In this document: piece by piece, positions 1-7,251 of the stretch
Layout of the letters: each line of letters begins with the position of its first letter
Position numbering within the stretch: position 1 is the stretch's first letter
Assembly: GCA_964414835.1 (NCBI GenBank)
Contig: CAYPWY010000014.1
Location: 1-48,616 of the forward strand
DNA: 48,616 nucleotides
Reading direction: 5' to 3'
Origin: Eshraghiella sp964414835
Lineage (GTDB): Bacteria; Bacillota; Clostridia; Lachnospirales; Lachnospiraceae
Notes under the pieces: model-generated
Seen by the model: only the letters and a program-made list of their open reading frames with translations
What the model was told of the DNA's origin: nothing
Database searches by the model: none
Translations under genes and position numbers: made by a program

Positions 1-234
1 TTTTTTCAGGGAATTCTGACGCTTTTTTTCGGTAATTTTAGTGTATCATAAACAGATGAATAGGCTGTGGTCTGCTCCCGCTCGCTTGCGCTCATTATAT
101 CATAAATTTCTATATTATTCTACCTGAGTTTACCACAAGTTACTTAGGTGTAAAAAGCGACAGGATATGCGGACGCACCTCCTGCGACACAGGATGGCAC
201 AGATATAGCATTTAAGTTGATATGTAAATAAGTA

Positions 235-270
235 ACACAGGGCAGGGTGAAAGCCGCCCCTGCCCTGTGT
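235..270 (-). terminator. Hairpin downstream of the first Spo0A-C gene
   Basis: A perfect 13-bp inverted repeat (235-247 with 258-270) encloses a 10-nt loop. It lies 12 bases past the stop codon of the minus-strand gene. Read on the minus strand it is followed by a T-rich but interrupted tract, so termination by the hairpin is likely but not of textbook form. The stretch 1-234 shows no gene or other structure I can support. Confidence 0.6.
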
Positions 271-282
271 TATGGCTGATAT

Positions 283-621
283 TTAATGTAAATTTCTGAC
301 ATAATTTGCCACTGCATCAATAAATGCAGCGTTCCGTGGTTTCCTTGTTAATTCCCTGAAGAAAATTTTATTCAGCAGATTTCTGTTGCCACGGGTCCAA
401 ATAGTGTCAATGATAGTTCGTATGTTTCTTTCAGCGCAGTTTACGGTTGTGTGAAAATGCCCTGCGATTTCTACATATAAGCCTTTGCAGATATATGCAG
501 TAAGAGAAGGGTCATGTGCTGTTATGCAGACACCGTGTATGACATACCTGAATCCCAGATATGAGCCGTCAACTCCTAACTGACGTAATAATTTTTCAGA
601 TACCATTTGGTAATGTTCCAT
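283..621 (-). CDS. Stand-alone Spo0A C-terminal DNA-binding-domain protein (copy 1)
   Basis: The 112-aa product matches the Spo0A effector domain over its whole length and has no receiver domain. It keeps the recognition-helix region with the pattern F-x-T-T followed by E-R-N-I-R and W-x-R-G-N (about residues 55-80), and the start of the closing helix (N-A-A-F-I-D). In Spo0A this domain binds 0A boxes and contacts RNA polymerase. Without a receiver, this protein cannot be switched by Spo0F/Spo0B-type phosphotransfer and would need another control or act constitutively. The start at 621 is chosen because GGAAGGAG precedes it at good spacing; an upstream in-frame ATG at 660 lacks a ribosome site. 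A paralogue lies at 3893-4336, about two thirds identical by hand count. Family assignment is strong; the biological role is unknown. Confidence 0.8.
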   Translation of the reverse strand: MEHYQMVSEKLLRQLGVDGSYLGFRYVIHGVCITAHDPSLTAYICKGLYVEIAGHFHTTVNCAERNIRTIIDTIWTRGNRNLLNKIFFRELTRKPRNAAFIDAVANYVRNLH

Positions 622-817
622 AATAATGCTCCTTCCCAAAATAAATTTGTTATGAAACAATATAAAGCATAATTAACTCATATGAAGAACCACTTCATCA
701 GTTTTTAAACATCTTGAGAAAGAATGATATGTAACAATAGGTGAAGGGTATGTGCAGGTTATTAAGCTTGAGAAGATACATTGAAACGGAAGCATGACCG
801 TATGGTTTTTTGTTCTA

Positions 818-845
818 TTGACTTTAATTAAAAAAACGGTATAAT
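818..845 (+). promoter_or_regulatory. Promoter of the CsoR-type gene
   Basis: TTGACT (818-823) and TATAAT (840-845) are separated by 16 bases and lie just upstream of the palindromic operator and the csoR-like start codon. The operator overlaps the expected transcription start, which fits repression by promoter occlusion. Confidence 0.7.
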
Positions 846-851
846 ATACAC

Positions 852-867
852 ATACCCCTAGAGGTAT
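852..867 (+). promoter_or_regulatory. CsoR-type operator 1
   Basis: ATACCCCTAGAGGTAT is a near-perfect palindrome (one mismatched pair) of the GC-tract form flanked by AT that CsoR-family tetramers bind. It starts 7 bases after the -10 element and runs up to the ribosome site of the repressor gene, so it probably gives autoregulation. Confidence 0.7.
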
Positions 868-880
868 GGAGGATATTAAG

Positions 881-1156
881 ATGAAACAATGTATGGATTC
901 GGATAATCTGCACCGCAGACTCAAAAAAATCATTGGACAGGTGCAGGCAATAGACAGAATGGTTGATGAAGATGTTCCTTGTGAAGAGGTCTTATCACAG
1001 CTTAATGCGGCAAAATCTGCGTTGCATAAATGCGGTCAGATAGTTTTGGAAGGACATATCAGGCATTGCGTGAAAGACGGAATTGAACACGGCGATGCAG
1101 ACAAGACTATTGAAGACTTCACAAAAGCTGTGGAACGTTTTGCTAACATGGGATAA
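881..1156 (+). CDS. csoR: CsoR/RcnR-family metal-sensing repressor, CsoR (Cu) type
   Basis: This is a 91-aa all-helical repressor of the DUF156 (CsoR/RcnR/FrmR) family. Starting at 881, the sensing residues are C34, H59 and C63. Their spacing (25 then 4) equals the C36-H61-C65 copper(I) site of Mycobacterium CsoR and differs from the nickel (RcnR) and formaldehyde (FrmR) types. ATG 881 is preferred over ATG 866 because GGAGG (868-872) sits 8 bases before it and the 866 ATG would consume that ribosome site. The protein is expected to bind the palindromes at 852-867 and 1243-1258, repressing itself and the ATPase until metal binds. A terminator separates it from the ATPase, so the two are separate transcripts under one regulator. 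Copper specificity is inferred from the ligand pattern. Confidence 0.85.
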   Translation: MKQCMDSDNLHRRLKKIIGQVQAIDRMVDEDVPCEEVLSQLNAAKSALHKCGQIVLEGHIRHCVKDGIEHGDADKTIEDFTKAVERFANMG

Positions 1157-1171
1157 TTTATTAAGTTTAAT

Positions 1172-1202
1172 AGACCGGCCGGGTTTAGGCTGGTCTTTTT
1201 TA
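1172..1202 (+). terminator. Rho-independent terminator after csoR
   Basis: A 9-bp stem (AGACCGGCC with GGCTGGTCT, one G-T pair) with a 7-nt loop is followed by a run of T. It lies 15 bases past the csoR stop and just before the separate ATPase promoter. Confidence 0.85.
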
Positions 1203-1207
1203 TGTTC

Positions 1208-1236
1208 TTGACAACCTATACCCCTATATGTATAAT
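1208..1236 (+). promoter_or_regulatory. Consensus promoter of the metal ATPase
   Basis: TTGACA (1208-1213) and TATAAT (1231-1236) are both perfect consensus with a 17-base spacer. An operator half site (ATACCCC at 1218-1224) lies in the spacer and the full palindrome lies just downstream. This is a maximal-strength promoter under tight repression. Confidence 0.85.
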
Positions 1237-1242
1237 ATACCC

Positions 1243-1258
1243 ATACCCCATTGGGTAT
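1243..1258 (+). promoter_or_regulatory. CsoR-type operator 2
   Basis: ATACCCCATTGGGTAT has perfect 6-base arms around a 4-base centre and matches operator 1 in form. It lies between the -10 element and the ribosome site of the ATPase gene. Confidence 0.75.
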
Positions 1259-1274
1259 AGGAAAGAGGCACAAT

Positions 1275-3149
1275 ATGAAAAAATTTATGGGAAGATTGGA
1301 GCATTTGCTTGAACTGGGCGGAATTAAGAAAGATATTACGCTGCTTGTTCTTTCGGGAGTTGCGCTGGTTTTCAGTCTGACAAAGATACTTCCATTGCCA
1401 TTTGATATTGCGTGGGTATCTATTATTTTATGCGGTGTTCCTATTATCTTGGAAGCAATCATTGGTTTGGTCACCTCCTTTGACATTAAAGCGGATGTAC
1501 TTGTGTCGCTTGCGTTGATTGCTTCGGTCTGTATTGGCGAAGACTTTGCGGCGGGTGAGGTTGCATTTATTATGCAGATAGGTGCATTGCTGGAGGATTT
1601 GACAGTGGCAAAGGCGCGGGCCGGTATTGAAAAATTGGTACATTTAACCCCGCAAATAGCAAGAGTGCTGAAAAATGACACAGAAACCGTTATTTCTGCT
1701 GAACAGGTACAGGTAGGCGATATTCTGAGGGTTCTGCCGGGGGAAGGAGTTCCTGTTGATGGGATAATCGTGTCAGGACAGACATCTGTCAATCAGGCAG
1801 TTATGACGGGAGAATCATTGCCTGTGGATAAAACAGTCGGTGATGAGGTATCAAGCGGAACAGTCAACCAGTTCGGTGCCTTTGAGATGAAAGCTACAAA
1901 GGTTGGAGAGGACAGCTCCATTCAGAGGATGATTAGGCTTGTACAGTCAGCAGATGCAGGCAAGGCAAAAATTGTCGGAATGGCTGACAGATGGGCAACT
2001 TGGATTGTTGTTATTGCACTTTCTGCCGCAGCGCTGACTTGGATTATCAGCGGTCAGATTATTCGTGCAGTTACCATATTGGTTGTATTTTGCCCTTGTG
2101 CGCTAGTGCTGGCAACGCCTACGGCAATTATGGCGGCTATCGGCAATGCAACGAAGCATGGATTTCTTGTACGGGAAGGCGACGCGTTGGAAAGATTGTC
2201 TAAAGTCAAAGTCATTGCCTTTGATAAAACGGGAACACTGACCTACGGAACGCCAAAGGTTATTGATGTTAAAAGTGTATCATCTGCTTACAGTGACGAA
2301 GCGGTTTATCTTCTTGCAGCGTCTGCCGAGCAATTGTCCGAACATCCCATTGGCAGAGCTATTGTAAATTCCTATAAGCAGGGACATGAAAACCACCTGA
2401 TGGATGAAAAACAATTTCAAATGCTTCCGGGCAGAGGCGTTCTGGCTGATGTAAACGGAAAGAAGATAGCGGCAGGCAATAAAGAATTATTGTCAGAACA
2501 AGGAACTGCGGTAACGCACAGTCAGGATATTGACGATTACCTAAAGCAAGGCTGTACTGTGACCTATATGGCGGCAGATGGGCAGTACATCGGTTACATT
2601 GTGCTGTCTGATACACTGAGGGAAGAAAGTGGGGATATGATTGAACATCTTGTACGGCTTGGTATAACACCTGTGCTGCTGACAGGGGACCATGAAAATG
2701 CTGCAAAGGAAATGGCAGTCAGACTCAAAATATCTGAAGTACATGCAGGATGTTTACCGGAAGATAAGCTGAAATATATTGACGGGTATCAACAAAGCGG
2801 AAACCCTGTCTGTATGATTGGAGACGGTATCAATGATGCCCCCGCACTGAAAAAATCAATGGTTGGAATTGCCATGGGCGGAGTGGGCAGTGACATTGCA
2901 GTTGATGCGGCAGACATTGCCCTTGTTGATGATGAAGTAAAGGAATTGCCTCATTTGGTATCACTGTCAAAACGGATGATGACAACAATTAAGATTAATC
3001 TGACATTCTCAATGTCGCTTAATTTTCTGGCAATTATCCTTGCCATTACAGGAATTTTGAATCCTGTTGTGGGAGCTCTTGTTCACAATGCAGGCTCTGT
3101 GCTTGTAATTATAAATTCAGCTTTGCTGTTAAAATGGAAGAAAAAGTAA
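1275..3149 (+). CDS. Heavy-metal P1B-type ATPase, CPC type, CsoR-controlled
   Basis: This 624-aa membrane pump has the full P1B core: TGES at 178-181, CPC at 273-275, DKTGTLT from D317, the HP motif at 357-358 and GDGIND at 516-521. It has no N-terminal HMA/CxxC domain; only about 20 residues precede the first membrane segment. ATG 1275 (AAGAGG 6 bases upstream) is chosen over TTG 1251, which lies inside the operator. CsoR control and the CPC motif suggest Cu(I) export. However, the last membrane helices carry H604-N-A-G-S and a later N-S pair, not the YN and MxxSS ligand motifs I expect in CopA. Metal specificity is therefore uncertain (Cu, Zn/Cd or Ni). The stop codon overlaps an ATG (TAATG) that begins the damaged next frame. 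Confidence 0.85.
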   Translation: MKKFMGRLEHLLELGGIKKDITLLVLSGVALVFSLTKILPLPFDIAWVSIILCGVPIILEAIIGLVTSFDIKADVLVSLALIASVCIGEDFAAGEVAFIMQIGALLEDLTVAKARAGIEKLVHLTPQIARVLKNDTETVISAEQVQVGDILRVLPGEGVPVDGIIVSGQTSVNQAVMTGESLPVDKTVGDEVSSGTVNQFGAFEMKATKVGEDSSIQRMIRLVQSADAGKAKIVGMADRWATWIVVIALSAAALTWIISGQIIRAVTILVVFCPCALVLATPTAIMAAIGNATKHGFLVREGDALERLSKVKVIAFDKTGTLTYGTPKVIDVKSVSSAYSDEAVYLLAASAEQLSEHPIGRAIVNSYKQGHENHLMDEKQFQMLPGRGVLADVNGKKIAAGNKELLSEQGTAVTHSQDIDDYLKQGCTVTYMAADGQYIGYIVLSDTLREESGDMIEHLVRLGITPVLLTGDHENAAKEMAVRLKISEVHAGCLPEDKLKYIDGYQQSGNPVCMIGDGINDAPALKKSMVGIAMGGVGSDIAVDAADIALVDDEVKELPHLVSLSKRMMTTIKINLTFSMSLNFLAIILAITGILNPVVGALVHNAGSVLVIINSALLLKWKKK

Positions 3150-3664
3150 TGGCTGTTAAATGATTGTTAAAAGGAATATTGTTTGCAAAGGCGTATTCCG
3201 ATGAAAAAGCGGTGCCGTTCTTCAATAGTGATAACTGCAACGGTGATGATTTCCATTATACAACGTTGGAACGGATGCGGAATGCCATAGAGTTTTGGCT
3301 GTGGGAATACCGGGAAGGGCGCTATGTCCGATGGTCTGTGCTTGACAAAAACATTCATAAAGCCATAGGAACAATCGAATTATTTAACCGCAGGTCAGAT
3401 GATTATTTTAATAATTGCGGTCTGCTGCGTCTGGATTTAAAAAGTGATTATGAACATGCCAATAACATACTTGAAATAATGTCTCTTATAATACCACCGG
3501 CATTCCCGTTATTTGACTGTCCTATGATTGCAACCAAAATTCCTCCATTTGCCACGGAAAGAAAAGAGGCAATGGAACAGATAGGATTTGCCGCTTCAGA
3601 AGAAAAACTCATTGGCGGACATGACGGAAAAGCTTATACGGAATACTATGTTTTGCATGAGTGA
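3149..3664 (+). pseudogene. GNAT-like acetyltransferase with an in-frame TGA at codon 5
   Basis: From about 3164 the frame encodes 166 aa that resemble a small GNAT N-acetyltransferase: an N-terminal charged helix, a central strand region, I-P-P-F-A-T-E-R (acetyl-CoA loop area) and a C-terminal G-G-H-D-G-K-x-Y-T-x-Y-Y tail. ATG 3149 overlaps the ATPase stop codon and has GGAAG upstream, so translational coupling looks like the original start. Its frame reads M-A-V-K and then TGA (3161-3163) before continuing open. Translation could restart at TTG 3164, but no good ribosome site precedes it. The simplest reading is a nonsense mutation near the 5' end; a functional TTG start cannot be excluded. 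Family assignment is moderate. Confidence 0.55.
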
Positions 3665-3691
3665 TTTTCAGATATTATGTGATAATGATGC

Positions 3692-3728
3692 CTGTCCGGC
3701 TGCCAACTGCAATGGCCGGGCAGTTTTT
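3692..3728 (+). terminator. Terminator of the metal cassette
   Basis: CTGTCCGGC (3692-3700) pairs with GCCGGGCAG (3715-3723) with one G-T pair, and is followed directly by five T. It closes the ATPase/GNAT-like transcription unit. The AT-rich stretch 3729-3892 shows no further gene I can support. Confidence 0.85.
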
Positions 3729-3892
3729 AAATTGTGCTGCATTTATAAAAAACTACTACGCAGAAGGTATTTATGGAGAATATACGGATAATGTTTTACT
3801 GAAAGTGAATATTAAGTTACTAATAGTGAAAATAATGGCGATATTTAGCCTATATAATATCATACAAGTATTTTTGCTGTGTATCTTTTATA

Positions 3893-4336
3893 TTATTTTT
3901 GACTGAGAAATTCCTTTATCTCTTTAAAGGTTTTACAGCTTTTAGCAATTAACTGGTTCAATTCGGCAAGCCTGTCCTCGATATCGGACTCAGGCACGGT
4001 ATAATTATTTTCAACATATCTCGCCAATGTATCAATGAATGCGGCGTTCTTAGGTTTTTCTGTTAATTCAACGGAAAAAATTTTATTCAACAGTTTTCTG
4101 TTGCCGCAATTCCAAATGGCATTAATAATCGTCCGGATGTTCCGCTCGGCACACTTTACAGTCGTATGAAAATATAAAGCGATTTCAACGTATAATCCTT
4201 TGCAAATGTATGTAGTCAGGTTAGGATTTTTGATTGTAATGTCAACCCCGTATAGAATATAATCGAATCCTATATAAGAACCGTTAACGCCTAATTGCCG
4301 TAAGAGATTTTCAGTTTCCCTTTTGTAATACTCCAT
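3893..4336 (-). CDS. Stand-alone Spo0A C-terminal DNA-binding-domain protein (copy 2)
   Basis: The 147-aa product begins with the same Spo0A effector domain as the gene at 283-621: F-H-T-T, then C-A-E-R-N-I-R, then the G-N-R-K-L-L-N-K-I-F region. It adds a roughly 35-residue charged C-terminal tail predicted as helix or coiled coil, which copy 1 lacks. It has no receiver domain. ATG 4336 is chosen because GGGGAGGA lies at proper spacing; the longer frame to 4441 has no ribosome site. In W-x-R-G-N the arginine of copy 1 is cysteine here, a change near the DNA-contact region. A perfect 0A-box heptamer lies about 70 bases upstream. Its role is unknown; competition with or modulation of Spo0A is my inference. 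Confidence 0.8.
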   Translation of the reverse strand: MEYYKRETENLLRQLGVNGSYIGFDYILYGVDITIKNPNLTTYICKGLYVEIALYFHTTVKCAERNIRTIINAIWNCGNRKLLNKIFSVELTEKPKNAAFIDTLARYVENNYTVPESDIEDRLAELNQLIAKSCKTFKEIKEFLSQK

Positions 4337-4403
4337 AACAGCGTCCTCCCCAGAATAGATTAATGAAAATTTACACATTAAACAATACAAAATTATCACA
4401 AAT

Positions 4404-4410
4404 TTCGACA
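4404..4410 (-). promoter_or_regulatory. 0A box upstream of Spo0A-C copy 2
   Basis: TGTCGAA on the minus strand exactly matches the seven-base Spo0A recognition consensus and lies 67 bases upstream of the start codon of a Spo0A-domain gene. A seven-base match alone can arise by chance. Confidence 0.5.
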
Positions 4411-4496
4411 TATTATGATATAAACAGGGAAGCCTGTCCATTGACGATGCATTAACTAAATGATAAAATCATAGTATCTTAAAGGAGGTATTTTGT

Positions 4497-5663
4497 ATGA
4501 ATAATTTCATTTATGACATACCGGTAAAGGTATATTTTGGGGAAAACCAGCTACGTCATCTGGGAAAAGAACTTAGCATATACGGCAAGAGAGTGCTGCT
4601 GGCATATGGAGGCGGTTCTATCAAGAAGTCAGGACTTTATGATTCTGTTATGGAAGAGATTAAGAAAGCAGGATTGGAAGTATTTGAACTTTCAGGTATT
4701 GAACCCAATCCGCGAATTGATTCAGTCCGTCATGGCGCACAGATTTGTAAAGAGCGTAACATTGACATGATTCTTGCGGTTGGCGGCGGCTCAACATTGG
4801 ATGCGGCAAAATGGATGGCGGCAGGCGCATGTGTTGATTTTGACCCATGGGATTTCTTTAGCAAGTGGGCACCGGTGGAGAAAGCGCTTCCTGTGATTAC
4901 CATTCTTACGCTTGCAGCCACAGGCTCGGAGATGGACTGCGGCGGTGTAATAAGCAATCCTGAGACAAAAGATAAGATTGGCCGTATGGAGAGACCGCTG
5001 TTACCGAAAGTGTCCTTCCTTGACCCGGTCTTGACCTATAGTGTCAGCAAATATCAGACAGCCTGCGGCAGTGCGGATATGCTGAATCACATTATGGAAG
5101 TATATTTTAATATGACTCCTGACCTTTATATGCTGGATTGTTTTATGGAAGGAATGATGAAAACAATCATAAAGTATGCACCTATTGCTATGGAAGAACC
5201 GGATAATTATGAAGCGAGAGCAAACCTTATGTGGACCTCTTCATGGGCTATCAATGGATTTATTGACGGAGGGAAAAATCAGTCATGGAGCTGTCATCCC
5301 ATGGAGCATGAGCTTTCGGCATTCTATGACATTACCCATGGTCATGGGCTTGCCGTTTTAACTCCAAGATGGCTGAAATACTGTCTTGATGAGACAACTG
5401 TTTCAAAGTATGTACAGTATGGTGTAAATGTCTTCGGTATTGATTCATCCCTGCCGCCTATGGAAATCGCAGAGAAAAGTATTGAACTTACATCCGATTT
5501 TCTGTTTAAAACGCTTGGATTGGATGACACTCTTACTAAGCTGGGAATAGGACGGGAGTATTTTCCGGTAATGGCAAAGAAAGCCTGCTCAGATGGTATA
5601 TTAAATGGGTTTAAACCACTGAATCAGGAAGATATTGAGAAAATCTTTGAGATGTGTTTATAA
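4497..5663 (+). CDS. Iron-containing alcohol dehydrogenase, YqhD/butanol dehydrogenase type
   Basis: This 388-aa enzyme of the group III Fe-ADH family should reduce aldehydes to alcohols with NAD(P)H in the cytoplasm. The nucleotide-binding glycine motifs are G-G-G-S at 38-41 and 96-99. The four metal ligands are D194, H198, H267 and H281, the same numbers as in E. coli YqhD. The start at 4497 follows a strong AAAGGAGG. The gene stands alone between the Spo0A-C copy and the phosphorelay locus, and no pathway partner is adjacent. Cofactor preference and substrate cannot be fixed from the sequence; butanal or a broad aldehyde range is the usual assumption for this subgroup. Confidence 0.88.
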   Translation: MNNFIYDIPVKVYFGENQLRHLGKELSIYGKRVLLAYGGGSIKKSGLYDSVMEEIKKAGLEVFELSGIEPNPRIDSVRHGAQICKERNIDMILAVGGGSTLDAAKWMAAGACVDFDPWDFFSKWAPVEKALPVITILTLAATGSEMDCGGVISNPETKDKIGRMERPLLPKVSFLDPVLTYSVSKYQTACGSADMLNHIMEVYFNMTPDLYMLDCFMEGMMKTIIKYAPIAMEEPDNYEARANLMWTSSWAINGFIDGGKNQSWSCHPMEHELSAFYDITHGHGLAVLTPRWLKYCLDETTVSKYVQYGVNVFGIDSSLPPMEIAEKSIELTSDFLFKTLGLDDTLTKLGIGREYFPVMAKKACSDGILNGFKPLNQEDIEKIFEMCL

Positions 5664-5697
5664 ATAAGAAGACCCCATTGCCCTTCTTTCTTTTAAA

Positions 5698-5726
5698 TTG
5701 ACATAAGATTTCCTTTGTGCTAAGGT
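5698..5726 (+). promoter_or_regulatory. Possible promoter of the HPt/c-di-GMP locus
   Basis: TTGACA (5698-5703) is followed after 17 bases by TAAGGT (5721-5726), a poor -10 that is preceded by TGC as in extended -10 promoters. It lies 36 bases before the HPt start codon. Confidence 0.45.
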
Positions 5727-5762
5727 ATTAATATGTGTATGTATAAAGTGGAGGTAGTTATT

Positions 5763-6113
5763 ATGAGCATGATTGAAGAGTTAAAAAGCTTGGGAGTTAA
5801 TACAGATGAAGCAACAATGAGAATGAACGGCAATGTTTCACTTTATGAAAGAATGCTTGTTAAGCTTTTGGGTATGCTTAAATCATCAATCGTACAGCCT
5901 GATTTCGATTGCAATAATTATACCGATATTATAGAGGCAGCACATGCAATTAAGGGAGCTTCAGGCAATTTGTCTGTTACTCCTGTTTATGAAGCCTATT
6001 CCGAAATTGTAAGGCTATTGCGTGCAGGACAGCCTGAACAGGCTAAGGAGGTCCTTAATAACATAATACCTGTTCAGACCGATATTATGAATTGTATTGA
6101 AAAATATTCATAA
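5763..6113 (+). CDS. HPt (histidine phosphotransfer) domain protein
   Basis: The 116-aa protein is a single HPt four-helix domain. The phosphoacceptor is H61 in A-H-A-I-K-G-A-S-G-N, with the usual lysine and glycine that follow it. It should shuttle phosphate between the hybrid kinase and response regulators encoded downstream. ATG 5763 is chosen over ATG 5733 because GGAGG lies about 8 bases before it. It is the first gene of a locus continuing with REC-HD-GYP proteins and a hybrid kinase; the gap to the next gene is 47 bases. A stand-alone HPt next to a hybrid kinase without its own HPt domain fits a multistep phosphorelay. Confidence 0.85.
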   Translation: MSMIEELKSLGVNTDEATMRMNGNVSLYERMLVKLLGMLKSSIVQPDFDCNNYTDIIEAAHAIKGASGNLSVTPVYEAYSEIVRLLRAGQPEQAKEVLNNIIPVQTDIMNCIEKYS

Positions 6114-6160
6114 TGATATTGCTTTTACACTTTAGAAAAAATATTTTTATGGAGAGTTGA

Positions 6161-7210
6161 ATGGATAAAGATAAAACAATATTGATTGTTGACGATGTGG
6201 ATATCAATCGTATGATATTAGCCGAAATTTTTCATGATGATTATAATATAATTGAGGCTTGTAACGGGACACAGGCAATCGAGATAGTAAATAGGGAAGT
6301 AAGCATATCTGCTGTACTTCTTGATTTAATTATGCCCGAAATAGATGGATTGGGCGTGCTCAAAGAAATGAACAGAACAGGGAAAATAAAAACTATACCT
6401 GTATTTTTGATTACTGCTGCAGACAGTGAGGAGATGCTGCTGGAGGGTTACAATCTTGGCGCCATTGATGTAGTCACAAAACCATTTATGACACAATTCC
6501 TGAAGTGCAGGGTCAATAACGTTGTGGAGCTTTATGAGCACCGAAATGAGTTGCAAAGCATTGTTGAAAAACAGATAGAACGTCTTAATAATATGAACCA
6601 GTCAGTGGTAGAAGTGCTTGCGGAAGTGATTGAGTTCAGGGATTGTGAGTCGGGAGAGCATGTAAAACGTATCTGCAGGCTTACAAAGATTCTTATGACG
6701 GAAGTAAGCAATACATATCCTGAATATCAGCTTCCGAAAGAAGAAATCGACAAAATAGTAACTGCTTCCGTACTTCATGACATAGGTAAAATTTCTATAC
6801 CGGATAAAATACTTAACAAACCCGGAAGGCTGACAAAAGAAGAGTTCGAGATTATGAAACAGCATACGGTAAAGGGCTGTGAAATTCTTGAGAGGATGCC
6901 GGATATTATGGATAGCGGAGTTTACAATTACAGCTATGATATATGCAGACATCATCATGAACGCTGGGATGGAAGAGGCTATCCTGACGGACTGCAGGGA
7001 GATGATATTTCAATTTGGTCACAGGTAGTATCTGTTGCGGATGTGTATGACGCACTTACATCCGTAAGAGTATACAAAGACGCATATAGCAGTGATACGG
7101 CAATTAAAATGATAATGAATGGCGAGTGTGGTACTTTCAACCCTAAGGTGTTAAAGGTATTTGAAAATGTTGTGGGTAAATTCGGAAGCAATACTAAGAC
7201 TGATGTATAA
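6161..7210 (+). CDS. Response regulator with HD-GYP domain (c-di-GMP phosphodiesterase)
   Basis: The 349-aa protein has a receiver domain (about 1-125; acidic pair D11-D12, phosphoacceptor D55, K107) and a short helical linker. An HD-GYP domain (about 150-345) follows. The HD pair is at 206-207 in L-H-D-I-G-K, and the second half holds H-H-H-E at 264-267 and the G-Y-P triad at 273-275. All metal ligands I can check are present, so it is probably an active phosphodiesterase degrading cyclic di-GMP when phosphorylated. GGAGAG precedes the ATG. Its likely partners are the HPt protein upstream and the hybrid kinase downstream. It is the only clearly intact output protein of this locus. Confidence 0.9.
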   Translation: MDKDKTILIVDDVDINRMILAEIFHDDYNIIEACNGTQAIEIVNREVSISAVLLDLIMPEIDGLGVLKEMNRTGKIKTIPVFLITAADSEEMLLEGYNLGAIDVVTKPFMTQFLKCRVNNVVELYEHRNELQSIVEKQIERLNNMNQSVVEVLAEVIEFRDCESGEHVKRICRLTKILMTEVSNTYPEYQLPKEEIDKIVTASVLHDIGKISIPDKILNKPGRLTKEEFEIMKQHTVKGCEILERMPDIMDSGVYNYSYDICRHHHERWDGRGYPDGLQGDDISIWSQVVSVADVYDALTSVRVYKDAYSSDTAIKMIMNGECGTFNPKVLKVFENVVGKFGSNTKTDV

Positions 7211-7251
7211 TGATTGAAGGAGAGCTGCCATTTGGCAGGATACAGAGGATT

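Noticed and set aside
673..933. Minus-strand 86-codon open frame over the csoR promoter
   Set aside because: It runs through the csoR promoter, operator and start, has no ribosome site and no recognisable protein character.
995..1792. 265-codon minus-strand frame antisense to csoR and the ATPase
   Set aside because: Ser/Thr/Ile-rich shadow of the strongly supported genes; no ribosome site.
3588..3906. Two small plus-strand frames after the GNAT-like gene
   Set aside because: They cross the terminator at 3692-3728 and have no ribosome sites or recognisable sequence.
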